64,000 nt of DNA from Spongisporangium articulatum (GCF_044465595.1 NZ_JBITLV010000006.1:335058-399057); one strand, 5' to 3'. Shown: positions 1-8,683, counted from the stretch's first letter. Made by a program: numbers and translations. Notes: generated by a model not told the origin, from the letters alone.

Positions 1-857
1 CGGGGCCCGGCGCGGCGCAGCGTCGCGGCCGCCAGCACGAGGTAGGCGAGCGCCGGCCCCGCGACCGGGCGGTAGTCGCTCGTCAGCGCCAGGCCGCCCA
101 GCGCCAGCAGGACGGCGAACAGCACCAGGGCCGGACGCACCGGGATCCGGTCGCCGAACCGGTGCCCGCAGGCCCCGAGCAGGAACATCAGCAGGAGGGC
201 GGCAGCCTGGTCGTGCCCGACCGCCACGCCGACGAGCGGCAGAGCGGTCACAGTCCAGGCGAGCGCCAGGCCTGCGAGCAGCGGCCAGCGCCGCCGCCGT
301 CCCAGGAAGGCCACGACACCCAGCACCAGATAGCAGCCGGCCTCGTAGAACAACGTCCACAACGAGCCGTTGAGCACGCCCGGGTACGGGACGTCGACCG
401 GCAGCGCGGTCACGCCCCACTGCCGGATCAGGAGCCCGGCGTTGCGGACCAGGTACGCCCAGGACGAGTCGTCGCCGGTGAACACCGACGTCGCCGAGCG
501 GCCCCGGAGGACGGCGAGGAGCGGGGCCACGACGAGCGCCGTCAACGCCAGGCAGACCCAGAACCCGGGCAGGATCCGCAATGCCCGGTGCCAGGCGTAA
601 CGCCCCAGGCCGGGGTTGCGGCTCAGACTGCGACAGAGCAGGAACCCGGACAGGACGAAGAAGCCGTCGACCGCCAGCCCGCCGACGTCCCGGCCGAGCA
701 GCTCGAACGACCCACCGAAGCCGAGCACGGCCGCGTGCGCGAAGCAGACGAGCACCGCCAGGGTCAGCCGCAGGCCTACGAGGGTGCTGCGGGCCGCCTC
801 GAAGCGGGACGACAGCGTGGACGGGGTGCTCGGTGTGGTGCCCGGGGCCGCATGCAT
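1..857 (-). CDS. Acyltransferase family 3 (OafA/YrhL-like) membrane protein, C-terminus cut by window edge
   Basis: An open frame of 285 codons runs off the left edge. It reads MHAAPGTTPSTPST and then hydrophobic segments. Family landmarks are VLVCFAHA early on (the conserved His region), GFFVLSGFLL, RILPGFW and NGSLWTLFYE, all typical of acyltransferase_3 proteins. These are multi-span proteins that move acyl groups onto cell-surface sugars, lipids or peptidoglycan-linked glycans. About 8 membrane segments are visible. The ATG lies 8 bases after a candidate -10 (CAGGCT, 866-871) preceded by TCAG repeats, so the gene looks leaderless and under the two-component regulon proposed for this window. 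Substrate is unknown. Confidence 0.85.
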   Translation of the reverse strand, partial: MHAAPGTTPSTPSTLSSRFEAARSTLVGLRLTLAVLVCFAHAAVLGFGGSFELLGRDVGGLAVDGFFVLSGFLLCRSLSRNPGLGRYAWHRALRILPGFWVCLALTALVVAPLLAVLRGRSATSVFTGDDSSWAYLVRNAGLLIRQWGVTALPVDVPYPGVLNGSLWTLFYEAGCYLVLGVVAFLGRRRRWPLLAGLALAWTVTALPLVGVAVGHDQAAALLLMFLLGACGHRFGDRIPVRPALVLFAVLLALGGLALTSDYRPVAGPALAYLVLAAATLRRAGP

Positions 858-865
858 CGTCGACC

Positions 866-918
866 AGCCTGCCCGCCCGGGGCTGACGCGCGGCTGAGCC
901 GACCTGAGTGTCACCTGA
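866..918 (-). promoter_or_regulatory. TCAG-repeat promoter of the acyltransferase gene
   Basis: Read on the minus strand, four TCAG half-sites are spaced 11, 10 and 11 bases apart (CTGA on plus at 883, 894, 904 and 915). Exactly 11 bases after the last one comes CAGGCT (866-871), then 8 bases to the ATG at 857. The same arrangement occurs upstream of five genes at 56-63 kb. The outer part, 898-924, can also fold as a weak hairpin (GCCGAC/GTCGGC) and might end the upstream FKBP transcript. Confidence 0.6.
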
Positions 919-952
919 GTCGGCCCGGTCTCAGCGACCGGACCGACCCGGG

Positions 953-1333
953 TCAGCGGGCGTCGACCAGGTCGACGACGAAGATCAGGGTCTCGTTCGG
1001 GCCGATCGCCGACCCCGCGCCGCGGGCGCCGTAACCCAGGTGCGGCGGGATGACCAGCTTGCGGCGGCCGCCGATCTTCATGCCGGTGATGCCCTGGTCC
1101 CAGCCGGGGATGACCTGGCCGACGCCGAGCCGGAACGACAGCGGCTGACCGCGGTTCCAGGAGGCGTCGAACTCCTCACCGGTCGAGAACGCGACGCCGA
1201 CGTAGTGCGCGGTCACGGTCTGGCCCGGGGTGGCCTCGCCGCCGTCCCCCTCGATCTCGTCGACGACGACCAGCTCGGCGGGCGGCTCGCCCTCCGGGAA
1301 GTCGATCTCGGGGCGGGTGCGCTCGGAACTCAC
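953..1333 (-). CDS. FKBP-type peptidyl-prolyl cis-trans isomerase (cytosolic, single domain)
   Basis: 126 aa, close to the usual size of a single actinobacterial FKBP. The catalytic core is recognisable: VTAHYVGV, EFDASW, GQVIPGWDQGITGM (the binding-pocket Trp), GYGARG and a closing IFVVDLV strand. There is no signal peptide, so it should act in the cytosol, catalysing prolyl cis-trans isomerisation. GTG start with AAGGAG 8 bases upstream. It follows the FKBP lipoprotein by 37 bases, and that gap contains a perfect tandem copy of the 10-mer AGCGGGTAGG (1351-1370). It probably belongs to one transcript with pafA and the lipoprotein. Confidence 0.93.
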   Translation of the reverse strand: MSSERTRPEIDFPEGEPPAELVVVDEIEGDGGEATPGQTVTAHYVGVAFSTGEEFDASWNRGQPLSFRLGVGQVIPGWDQGITGMKIGGRRKLVIPPHLGYGARGAGSAIGPNETLIFVVDLVDAR

Positions 1334-1370
1334 GGGCGGTTCTCCTTAGAAGCGGGTAGGAGCGGGTAGG

Positions 1371-2351
1371 TCAGCTCGCGGCGTCGAGGATGTCGACGAC
1401 GAAGACCAGCGTGTCGGTGCCCTTGATCTGGAGCTCCGGCTGTCCGGTGGCGCCGAATCCCTTGTCGGGCGGGACGACGACGAGCACCTGGCTGCCGACC
1501 GTCTGCCCGACCAGGCTGGCGTCGAAACCGGCGATCAGCTTGCCCTCGCCGACCACGTAGGTGAGCGCGGCGTCGTCCTTCTTCCACGAGTCGTAGAAGA
1601 CCCTACCCGTCCCCCACACGACGCCCACGTTCTTGACGAAGATGGACTGGCCCTTCTTGACCGGCGCGCCCCGACCCTTGATCAGGACCTGGGTGACCAG
1701 CTTGGTGGGGGCCTTCTTGCCCTTCGGGATGGTGACCGTGGGGGCGCCGTCCTTGGCCAGCTTCACGGTCGGCAGCCCCGACTTGGGCTTCACCGCGTCG
1801 CCGGTGGCCCGTGACAGCACCGAGTGGGTGCCCTCGACGTCGATGACGAACACCAGGGTGTCCTTGGAGCCGATCCCGACCGAGGGCTGCCCCCCGACGC
1901 CGTAGGCGTCCTTGGGCGGGACGGCGATCAGCACCCGGGAGCCGACCGGCACCCCCGACAGGGCCGAGATCCAGCCCGCGAGCGCGCTCGGACGCTTCAG
2001 CAGGAACTGGTTGCGGTCGCTGCGCCCGAAGGAGGTGTCGAACTCGACCCCGTCGGCGCCGTTGACGCCCACGTAGTCGACCTTCACCCGCTGGCCGGGG
2101 GCCACGAGGGCGCCCTTGCCCTGGCTGATCACCCGGCGCTCGGTCTTCTCGACCTGGAACGGGGCCGGCACCGTGACCGCGGGTCGCTCACCGACCTTGC
2201 CGGAGACCTGCACGGCGTCGAGGTCCGTGGTCACCTTGTCCGCCCCGGCGTCGGCGGTGCAGCCGGCCAGCAGGGTGGCGGCGACCAGAGCGCTCAGCAG
2301 GGCGAACAGCGAGCGGTTACGGGGTAGCACGCGCGCCACCCTAACGTGCAC
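1371..2351 (-). CDS. Lipoprotein with two tandem FKBP-type isomerase domains
   Basis: 326 aa. A short basic N-terminus and hydrophobic stretch end in the lipobox LLAGC near residue 30, so the mature protein should be a lipid-anchored extracellular foldase. Two FKBP domains follow, about residues 85-180 and 215-323. The first keeps EFDTSF, the pocket Trp in LAGWISAL and AYG. The second reads VFYDSW, AGFDASL and GFG, so the pocket Trp and Tyr are both Phe; it may be weakly active or a binding domain. The start is uncertain: GTG codons at 1, 5 and 8 are all possible. It begins 13 bases after the pafA stop. Confidence 0.88.
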   Translation of the reverse strand: MHVRVARVLPRNRSLFALLSALVAATLLAGCTADAGADKVTTDLDAVQVSGKVGERPAVTVPAPFQVEKTERRVISQGKGALVAPGQRVKVDYVGVNGADGVEFDTSFGRSDRNQFLLKRPSALAGWISALSGVPVGSRVLIAVPPKDAYGVGGQPSVGIGSKDTLVFVIDVEGTHSVLSRATGDAVKPKSGLPTVKLAKDGAPTVTIPKGKKAPTKLVTQVLIKGRGAPVKKGQSIFVKNVGVVWGTGRVFYDSWKKDDAALTYVVGEGKLIAGFDASLVGQTVGSQVLVVVPPDKGFGATGQPELQIKGTDTLVFVVDILDAAS

Positions 2352-2364
2352 GCCTGGGAGCGCC

Positions 2365-3726
2365 TCACATGCTCTGGATGAGCCGTTCCACCCGCTCGTC
2401 GACGGCCCGGAACGGGTCCTTGCACAGGACCGTGCGCTGGGCCTGGTCGTTCAGCTTCAGGTGCACCCAGTCGACCGTGAAGTCCCGGCGTCGCTCCTGG
2501 GCCCGCCGGACGAAGTCGCCCCGCAGCTTGGCCCGGGTGGTCTGCGGCGGCACGGACGTCGCCTGGAACACCTCGATGTCGGCCGCGACCCGCTCGACCA
2601 GACCGCGGTTGGCCAGCAGGTAGTGCAGGCCGCGCTTGCGGTGGATGTCGTGGTAGGCGAGGTCGATCCGGGCGATCCGCGGCGAGCTCAGGGACAACCC
2701 GTGCTTGGCCCGGTAGCGCTCGATCAGCCGGTACTTGATCGCCCAGTCGATCTCCCGGTCGATCAGGCTCAGGTCGCCGGTGCCGACCGCGCGCAGGCCC
2801 CGCTCCCACAGGTCGAGGACCCGCTTGATGACGTCGGTGTGCAGGCCGCGCGAGTCGACGAAGTCCTTGGCGCGGTCGAGGTACTCCTGCTGGATCTCCA
2901 ACGCGCTCGCCTCGCGGCCGTTGGCCAGGCGCACCTTGCGCCGCCCGGTCAGGTCGTGGCTGATCTCGCGGATGGCCCGGATCGGGTTCTCCAGCGTGTG
3001 GTCGCGCATCACGACGCCGGCCTCGATCATGCGCAGCACCAGGTCGGTGGCGCCGACCTTCAGCATGGTCGTGGTCTCGGACATGTTCGAGTCGCCGACG
3101 ATGACGTGCAGCCGGCGGTAGCGCTCGGCGTCGGCGTGCGGTTCGTCGCGGGTGTTGATGATCGGGCGGGAGCGCGTCGTCGCGCTCGAGACGCCCTCCC
3201 AGATGTGGTCGGCCCGCTGGGACAGGCAGAACACGGCCCCGCGCGGGGTCTGCAGCACCTTCCCCGCGCCCACCACGACCTGGCGGGTGACCAGGAACGG
3301 GATCAGCACGTCGGACATCCGGCCGAACTCGCCGTGCCGCGACACCAGGTAGTTCTCGTGGCAGCCGTAGGAGTTGCCGGCGCTGTCGGTGTTGTTCTTG
3401 AACAGGAAGACGTCGCCCGCGATGCCCTCCTCGTGCAGCCGGCGCTCGGCATCCACCAGCAGGCCCTCGAGGATGCGCTCACCGGCCCGGTCGTGGACGA
3501 CCAGCTGGCGCACGTCGTCGCACTCGGGGGTGGCGTACTCGGGGTGGCTGCCGACGTCCAGGTACAGGCGGGCGCCGTTGCGCAGGAAGACGTTGCTGGA
3601 CCGGCCCCAGGACACGACCTTGCGGAACAGGTAGCGCGCGACCTCGTCGGGCGACAGCTTGCGCTGCCCCTCGAAGGCACACGTCACGCCATATTCCGTC
3701 TCCAGCCCGAAAATTCGGCGATCCAT
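2365..3726 (-). CDS. pafA: Pup--protein ligase PafA
   Basis: 453 aa from ATG 3726, matching the length of known PafA. It begins MDRRIFGLETEYGVT and carries VFLRNGARLYLDVGSHPEYATPE, KNNTDS, NTRDEPHADAE and the C-terminal TVLCKDPFRAVDERV, all PafA hallmarks. The carboxylate-amine ligase fold uses ATP to activate the Pup C-terminal glutamate and join it to substrate lysines, marking them for the proteasome. It follows prcA by 66 bases. An in-frame ATG at 3780 would add 18 residues unlike the family, so the inner start is preferred although it has no good ribosome site. A 19-bp palindrome abuts this start codon. Confidence 0.97.
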   Translation of the reverse strand: MDRRIFGLETEYGVTCAFEGQRKLSPDEVARYLFRKVVSWGRSSNVFLRNGARLYLDVGSHPEYATPECDDVRQLVVHDRAGERILEGLLVDAERRLHEEGIAGDVFLFKNNTDSAGNSYGCHENYLVSRHGEFGRMSDVLIPFLVTRQVVVGAGKVLQTPRGAVFCLSQRADHIWEGVSSATTRSRPIINTRDEPHADAERYRRLHVIVGDSNMSETTTMLKVGATDLVLRMIEAGVVMRDHTLENPIRAIREISHDLTGRRKVRLANGREASALEIQQEYLDRAKDFVDSRGLHTDVIKRVLDLWERGLRAVGTGDLSLIDREIDWAIKYRLIERYRAKHGLSLSSPRIARIDLAYHDIHRKRGLHYLLANRGLVERVAADIEVFQATSVPPQTTRAKLRGDFVRRAQERRRDFTVDWVHLKLNDQAQRTVLCKDPFRAVDERVERLIQSM

Positions 3727-3744
3727 CCACTTACTGTAAGTGGA
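3726..3744. promoter_or_regulatory. 19-bp perfect palindrome overlapping the first base of pafA
   Basis: TCCACTTAC-T-GTAAGTGGA is a perfect dyad whose last base on the pafA strand is the A of its ATG. It could be a repressor operator or, in RNA, a hairpin covering the translation start. No Shine-Dalgarno is visible next to this start. The spacing suggests a leaderless or structure-controlled start. Function is inferred only. Confidence 0.5.
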
Positions 3745-3792
3745 CGGCTGCCCGATGGCACCTCCCCCAGCGGTACCCATTTCGCGCTCGCC

Positions 3793-4656
3793 CTAGCCTT
3801 CGGTGCCCGGGTGCCCGGGCTCCTGCTCGGGCTCCTGGGACGCCGGGTCGCCGGGCCCCGGGGCGGGCTGCGGGTCGACGGGCTGGTGGTCGACGCCGGT
3901 GAGGGTGTCGTGCCGGCCCGGGACCGTCTCGTCGGACGACGGAGCGTCCTGCGTCGGGTCGCTCTCGGTCAGCAGCGCCTCCAACAACGGCCCGACCAGG
4001 CGCCGGAACGCGCGCCGCGGCCGGTTCCGGTCGAGGATGGCCACCTCGAGCTGGTTGGCCTCGAGGGTGCGGGGGTCGCCGCCGTTCGGGTCGCGGGACA
4101 GCACCTCGACCGCCAGCCGCAGCGCCGCGGACAGCGACAGCCCCGCCGTCCACCGCTCCTGCAGCGCGGAGGTGATCTGGTCGGCCTGCCCGCCCATCGC
4201 GACGAAACCCTGCTCGTCGGCGACGGACCCGTCGTAGGTGAGCCGGTAGATCTGGTCGCCCTCGGGCGTCGTGCCGACCTCGGCGACGACGAGCTCGACC
4301 TCCATCGGCTTCGACTCCTGGGTGAACATCGCCCCCAGCTGCTGCGCGTAGGCGTTGGCCAGCCCGCGCGCCGTGACGTCGGCCCGGTCGTAGGAGTACC
4401 CGCGCAGGTCGGCGTAGCGGACGCCGGCCACCCGCAGGCTCTCGAACTCGTTGTACTTGCCGGCCGCGGCGAACCCGATGCGGTCGTAGATCTCGCTGAT
4501 CTTGTGCAGGGCCCGCGAGTGGTTCTCCGCGACGAACGCGATGCCGTTGTCGTAGGCCAGGACGACGACCGGGCGGCCGCGCGCGATGTTGCGCCGGGCG
4601 TAGTCGGCCCGGTCCTTCATCTGCTGCTCGGGCGGGACGTAGAACGGCATGCTCAT
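3793..4656 (-). CDS. prcA: Proteasome subunit alpha
   Basis: 287 aa. MPFYVPPEQQMKDRADYARR is the typical actinobacterial alpha N-terminus that forms the gate, and GYSYDRADV, YDGSVADEQGF and LEVAILDR follow. Alpha rings cap the 20S core and receive the Arc/Mpa ATPase. The family core ends near residue 235. The last ~50 residues are a disordered Pro/Glu/Asp-rich tail without an obvious docking motif. It overlaps prcB by ATGA, so translation is coupled; a second ATG two codons in is an alternative start. Confidence 0.96.
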   Translation of the reverse strand: MSMPFYVPPEQQMKDRADYARRNIARGRPVVVLAYDNGIAFVAENHSRALHKISEIYDRIGFAAAGKYNEFESLRVAGVRYADLRGYSYDRADVTARGLANAYAQQLGAMFTQESKPMEVELVVAEVGTTPEGDQIYRLTYDGSVADEQGFVAMGGQADQITSALQERWTAGLSLSAALRLAVEVLSRDPNGGDPRTLEANQLEVAILDRNRPRRAFRRLVGPLLEALLTESDPTQDAPSSDETVPGRHDTLTGVDHQPVDPQPAPGPGDPASQEPEQEPGHPGTEG

Positions 4657-5489
4657 GCGGACTCACCCCCGCCCGTGCCGAGGCCCAGTCTGGACACCAC
4701 GGCGGCGAGGTCGCCGTCCGGGATGCGGGCGTAGCCCTCGGCGGTGACGGTGGCCACGACGGGGTAGATGCCGCGCCCGGCGTCCGGACCGCCGGTGGCC
4801 GAGTCGTCGTCGGCGGCGTCGTAGAGCGCCTCGACGGCCACGTCGATCGCGCCCGCCGCGTCGAGGCCGGGGCGCCAGCGCTTCTTCAGCGACCCGCGCG
4901 CGAAGATCGACCCGGAGCCGACGCTGTGGTGCTGGTGCTCCTCGTAGCGCCCACCCGTCACGTCGTAGCTGAAGATGCGCCCGACGCCGCGCTCGAGGTC
5001 GTAACCCGCGAAGAGCGGGACGACGGCCAGGCCCTGCATGGCCATTCCCAGGTTGCCGCGCAGCATGCTCGACAGCTTGTTGGCCTTGCCCTCCAGCGAC
5101 AGCAGCGTGCCCTCGATCTTCTCGTAGTGCTCGAGCTCGACCTGGAACAGCTTGACCAGCTCGATCGCCAGGCCCGCGGTGCCCGCGATGCCGACGGCCG
5201 AGTAGTCGTCGGCGGGGAACACCTTCTCGATCTCCCGGTGGGCGATCATGCTGCCCATCGTGGCGCGGCGGTCGCCCGCGAGGATCGCGCCGCCCTCGAA
5301 CGTGACGGCGACGATCGTCGTCCCGTGCGGGACCGCCGGCACCGGGCCGGGCGGCAACATCGAACCGGAGACGCCGTGCTGCCCGCCGGGCAGCAGGTGG
5401 GCGGCGTGGGTGGTCAGGAAGTCGGTGAAGGACGACGTGCCGGGCGCCAGGAACTCGGAGGGCAGCCGGCCGGACGGGTTGGAGCTCAC
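4653..5489 (-). CDS. prcB: Proteasome subunit beta (threonine peptidase precursor)
   Basis: 278 aa from GTG 5489, which overlaps the pup stop as GTGA. A 56-residue propeptide ends at HG, and mature PrcB starts with Thr57 in TTIVAVTF, the N-terminal nucleophile. ILAGDRRAT (catalytic Lys region) and SVGSGSIFARGSLKK are family motifs. It forms the two inner proteolytic rings of the 20S core. The order pup-prcB-prcA with 4-bp overlaps at both joints indicates one tightly coupled operon. Confidence 0.97.
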   Translation of the reverse strand: MSSNPSGRLPSEFLAPGTSSFTDFLTTHAAHLLPGGQHGVSGSMLPPGPVPAVPHGTTIVAVTFEGGAILAGDRRATMGSMIAHREIEKVFPADDYSAVGIAGTAGLAIELVKLFQVELEHYEKIEGTLLSLEGKANKLSSMLRGNLGMAMQGLAVVPLFAGYDLERGVGRIFSYDVTGGRYEEHQHHSVGSGSIFARGSLKKRWRPGLDAAGAIDVAVEALYDAADDDSATGGPDAGRGIYPVVATVTAEGYARIPDGDLAAVVSRLGLGTGGGESA

Positions 5490-5683
5490 TGGCCACCCTT
5501 CTGGACGAAGCCCTTCACGAACTCCTCGGCGTTGTTCTCCAGCACCTCGTCGATCTCGTCGAGAATCGCGTCCACGTCCTCGTCGACCGTGCTCGACTGC
5601 GCGGCGGGGGCGGCGGCGGGCGGCGGGGCGTCGTCGGGCTCTTCCTCGTGGCGCGTGGTCCGCTGCTGTTCCTGACCGGCCAT
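5486..5683 (-). CDS. pup: Prokaryotic ubiquitin-like protein Pup
   Basis: 65 aa, the usual Pup size. It is acidic and mostly disordered, with the coiled-coil-forming DVDAILDEIDEVLENN segment that binds Arc/Mpa, and it ends EEFVKGFVQKGGQ. The C-terminal Gln must be deamidated by Dop to Glu before PafA can ligate it. A GGGAGG ribosome site sits 6 bases before the ATG. 84 bases separate it from dop upstream, and GTGA joins it to prcB. Confidence 0.98.
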   Translation of the reverse strand: MAGQEQQRTTRHEEEPDDAPPPAAAPAAQSSTVDEDVDAILDEIDEVLENNAEEFVKGFVQKGGQ

Positions 5684-5767
5684 GGCCGCCTCCCTCTGTC
5701 TGGTGCTGCTGACTAGATCCTGACCCCTGGACCGGCTCCCGTCCAGCGACCAATCGTGACGATTGGA

Positions 5768-7288
5768 TCAACGCGCTGTGATCGCGTCGACCAGATCCGC
5801 GGCCGTCGGCGAGTTGTTCAGCAGGGTCTCCACGTGCTCCTTGGTGCCCCGCCAGGGGTCGAGCGTGGGGACCCGCTGCAGCGCCCCGCGCCCGGGGATG
5901 TCGAAGATCACCGAGTCCCACGAGGCGGCGGCCACGTGCTCGCCGTAGCGGGACAGGCAGCGGCCCCGGAAGTAGGCCCGGGTGTCGGTGGGCGGTTCGT
6001 GGACCGCGGCCGAGATCTCCTCGTCGGTCAGGAGCCGCTCGACCTGACCACGCTGCTCGAGCCGGTGGTACAACCCCTTCTCCGGCCGCACGTCGGCCCA
6101 CTGCAGGTCGATCAGCTGCAGCCGGGCAGCGTCCCAGGACAGCTGCTCGCGGTCCCGGAAACCTTCCAGCAGGCGGAGTTTCGCGACCCAGTCGATCTCC
6201 CGGGCGAGCAGCATCGGGTCCTGCTCGAGCCGGGTGAGCACCGACTCCCAGCGGCGCACGACCTCGGCCGTGCCGTCGTCCACGTCGGTCCCGTACCGGT
6301 CGGCCAGGAAGGCGTTCACCTGCTCCAGGTACATCCACTGCAACTGCAGCGCCGTGACGTCGCGCCCGTCGCGCAACCGCAGGGTGTGCTTCAGCGACGG
6401 GTCGTGGCTGACCTCGTGCAGCGCGTTCACGGGCTGCTCGACGGACAGGTCCGTGGTGAACCCGCCCTCCTCGATCAGCTCGAGAACCAGCGCTGTGGTG
6501 CCCATTTTCAGGAATCCGGCGACCTCGCACAGGTTCGCGTCGCCGATGATCACGTGCAGCCGGCGGTACCGGTCGGCGCTCGCGTGCGGCTCGTCGCGGG
6601 TGTTGATGATCGGCCGCTTGAGGGTGGTCTCGAGGCCGACCTCGACCTCGAAGAAGTCGGCCCGCTGGCTGACCTGGAACCCGACGCCGGAGCCGTCCTG
6701 GTTGGTGCCGACCCGCCCCGCCCCGCAGATCACCTGACGGGTGACGAAGAACGGGGTGAGGTACCGGACGACGTCCGCGAACGGGGTCTCCCGGCGCATC
6801 AGGTAGTTCTCGTGGGTGCCGTAGGAGGCGCCCTTGTTGTCGGTGTTGTTCTTGTAGAGGTTCACCGTGCCGAGGCCGGGGTTGGTCGCGATCCGCCGGG
6901 CCGCCTCGAGCATCACGCGCTCCCCCGCCTTGTCCCACAGGACGGCGTCGCGCGCGTTGGTCACCTCCGGCGAGGAGTACTCGGGGTGGGCGTGGTCGAC
7001 GTACAGCCGCGCGCCGTTGGTCAGGATGACGTTGGCCAGGCCCGGGTCCTCGGGCGCGTCGGTCAGCTGGCTGGGGTGGGCGCCGTCCCGGCTGATCTCC
7101 CAGCCCCGCGCGTCACGCAGCGGCGCCTCGTCCTCGTAGTCCCACCTGGCCCGGCCGGCCCGGCTGCCGAGCGGGGCCGCGTAGGCGTTGACCACCTGGC
7201 TGGACATCATCATCGCGTTGGCCGCGGGGTCACCGGGCGCGGAAACCCCGTACTCCGTCTCGATCCCCATCACGCGCCGTGCCGTCAT
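5768..7288 (-). CDS. dop: Pup deamidase/depupylase Dop
   Basis: 506 aa, close to known Dop proteins and longer than PafA because of the Dop-specific loop near residues 40-80. It begins MTARRVMGIETEYGVSAPGDP and has LTNGARLYVDHAHPEYSSPE, KNNTDNKGASYGTHENYLM and NTRDEPHA. Dop deamidates the C-terminal Gln of Pup and also removes Pup from substrates. Upstream TAGGGT (7295-7300) ends 6 bases before the ATG, overlapping an AGGAGC, so the transcript is probably leaderless or nearly so. Confidence 0.97.
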   Translation of the reverse strand: MTARRVMGIETEYGVSAPGDPAANAMMMSSQVVNAYAAPLGSRAGRARWDYEDEAPLRDARGWEISRDGAHPSQLTDAPEDPGLANVILTNGARLYVDHAHPEYSSPEVTNARDAVLWDKAGERVMLEAARRIATNPGLGTVNLYKNNTDNKGASYGTHENYLMRRETPFADVVRYLTPFFVTRQVICGAGRVGTNQDGSGVGFQVSQRADFFEVEVGLETTLKRPIINTRDEPHASADRYRRLHVIIGDANLCEVAGFLKMGTTALVLELIEEGGFTTDLSVEQPVNALHEVSHDPSLKHTLRLRDGRDVTALQLQWMYLEQVNAFLADRYGTDVDDGTAEVVRRWESVLTRLEQDPMLLAREIDWVAKLRLLEGFRDREQLSWDAARLQLIDLQWADVRPEKGLYHRLEQRGQVERLLTDEEISAAVHEPPTDTRAYFRGRCLSRYGEHVAAASWDSVIFDIPGRGALQRVPTLDPWRGTKEHVETLLNNSPTAADLVDAITAR

Positions 7289-7345
7289 GCTCCTACCCTA
7301 CGAGGCGCAGGTTTCGACGCGCTGCGAGGCGGCTATCCACCTATC

Positions 7346-7876
7346 GTGAGTGCTCAGCAGTCGCGACCCGGCGGAGTGTTGCTCGTGGACCACCACCGAC
7401 ATCGACAGCGGTTCAACTCGTACTCGGCCCTGGCCTGCTTCGGCGCCGACGCGGCCGTCGTCCTCCTGTTCGTGGCCCTCGGCCGGTACAGCCACGACGA
7501 GCGGCTCTCCCCCGGCGGCATGCTCGAGACCGGCTGGCCCTTCGCCGTCGGGCTGCTCGGCGGCTACGTGGCCGTCGTCTTCACCCGCTGGCCGGCGGTC
7601 TCGCTCGGCGCCGGGCTGATCTCCTCGGTCAAGCTGGTGATCGTGGCGATGGTGCTGCGGTACGGCATCGCGCGGGACGACGTCCCCCTTGCCTTCGTGG
7701 TGACCAGCACCGTGTTCCTCGTCGGGGCGATGGTCGGGTGGCGCGCGCTGGCCCTGCGCCAGGCCAACGGTGACTGGCCCACCCACCTGCGCACCGGCGT
7801 CCGGCAGCGCTCCAAGATCACCGCCTCGGTGCAGAGAATCCGAGCGAGACTCGGGATCAGCGCACCGAGACGGTGA
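7346..7876 (+). CDS. DUF3054 family membrane protein
   Basis: 176 aa from the first GTG, or 163 aa from GTG 7385, which has GGCGGAG 8 bases upstream and is perhaps the better start. Four hydrophobic segments are visible: AAVVLLFVAL, FAVGLLGGYVAVVF, GLISSVKLVIVAMV and AFVVTSTVFLVGAMVGW. A basic C-terminal tail follows. DUF3054 proteins have no assigned function. It is the only plus-strand gene in the proteasome region and diverges from dop with a 57-base gap. Confidence 0.8.
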   Translation: MSAQQSRPGGVLLVDHHRHRQRFNSYSALACFGADAAVVLLFVALGRYSHDERLSPGGMLETGWPFAVGLLGGYVAVVFTRWPAVSLGAGLISSVKLVIVAMVLRYGIARDDVPLAFVVTSTVFLVGAMVGWRALALRQANGDWPTHLRTGVRQRSKITASVQRIRARLGISAPRR

Positions 7877-7931
7877 TCTTGAAGGGCTCACCAGGGGCCC
7901 GCCCTCGGGGAAGCCGGGATGGGGAAGGGCC

Positions 7932-8681
7932 TCAGAACCGGACGGGATCGCCGGGGAGTTCGAAGCCGGACAGCAGGCCGGTGTACGGCTTGCCCGGAGG
8001 CCTGGCGAACTCCCCCGTCGAGGCTCCACGCAAGCCCATCCGGGCCAGGGCCTCGACCATGACCACGGCGGCCGAGACACCGTCCACGACGGGCACCCCC
8101 ACCGCGTCACTGATCCGAGCGCACAGGTCAGCCATTCCGGCGCAGCCCAGAACGATCGCATCGCACCCGTCGGAAAGCATTGCCGCCCGGCAGCTCTCGA
8201 CGATGGTAGCGAAGGCGTCGGGGTCCGTCTCGAGCTCGAGTACCGGGATCTCGCAGGCGTGCACCCCGAGGCACACGCGTTCGAACCCGTAGGACAGGGC
8301 CAGGTCATGGGCTCGGCCGACGGTGCGCCCCAACGTCGTGACGACGCTGAAACCACGCCCCAGCATCGAGGCGGCGTGCATGGCCGCCTGCGCGATCCCG
8401 AGAACGGGTGCGGTGGCCAGCTCGCGGGCGGCGTCCAGTCCCGGGTCGCCGAAACAGGCGACGACGTAGCCGGCCACTCCCGCCCGTTCCCCCGCCTGGA
8501 TCTCGGCGAGCAGGCCGGGAACGCTCAACGCCTCGTCGTAGTGGCTCTCGATGGATGCCGGGCCCATCGGGTTGCTCACCACCTCGAGCCGGGTGCCCGG
8601 GCCGGCGACGGCCCGGGCACTCCGCTCGATCGTGGCGGTCATCGACGCAGTGGTGTTCGGGTTGATGACCTTGAGGAGCAT
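7932..8681 (-). CDS. Asp/Glu/hydantoin racemase family protein (hydantoin or allantoin racemase)
   Basis: 249 aa. MLLKVINPNTT is the typical start of the HyuA/allantoin racemase branch. The two catalytic cysteines are placed as expected: YVVACFGDPG (first) and AIVLGCAGMADL (second). The reaction would be racemisation of 5-substituted hydantoins or allantoin, preparing one enantiomer for a hydrolase. It starts 2 bases after the NCS1 permease stop, so the two form an operon. No hydantoinase or allantoinase gene is in the window, so the exact substrate is open. Confidence 0.85.
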   Translation of the reverse strand: MLLKVINPNTTASMTATIERSARAVAGPGTRLEVVSNPMGPASIESHYDEALSVPGLLAEIQAGERAGVAGYVVACFGDPGLDAARELATAPVLGIAQAAMHAASMLGRGFSVVTTLGRTVGRAHDLALSYGFERVCLGVHACEIPVLELETDPDAFATIVESCRAAMLSDGCDAIVLGCAGMADLCARISDAVGVPVVDGVSAAVVMVEALARMGLRGASTGEFARPPGKPYTGLLSGFELPGDPVRF

Positions 8682-8683
8682 CG

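Noticed and set aside
162..1369. Long plus-strand frames over the left edge and FKBP genes
   Set aside because: Low-complexity Arg/Ala/Gly/Pro-rich translations on the opposite strand of clear genes, a result of high-GC codon bias.
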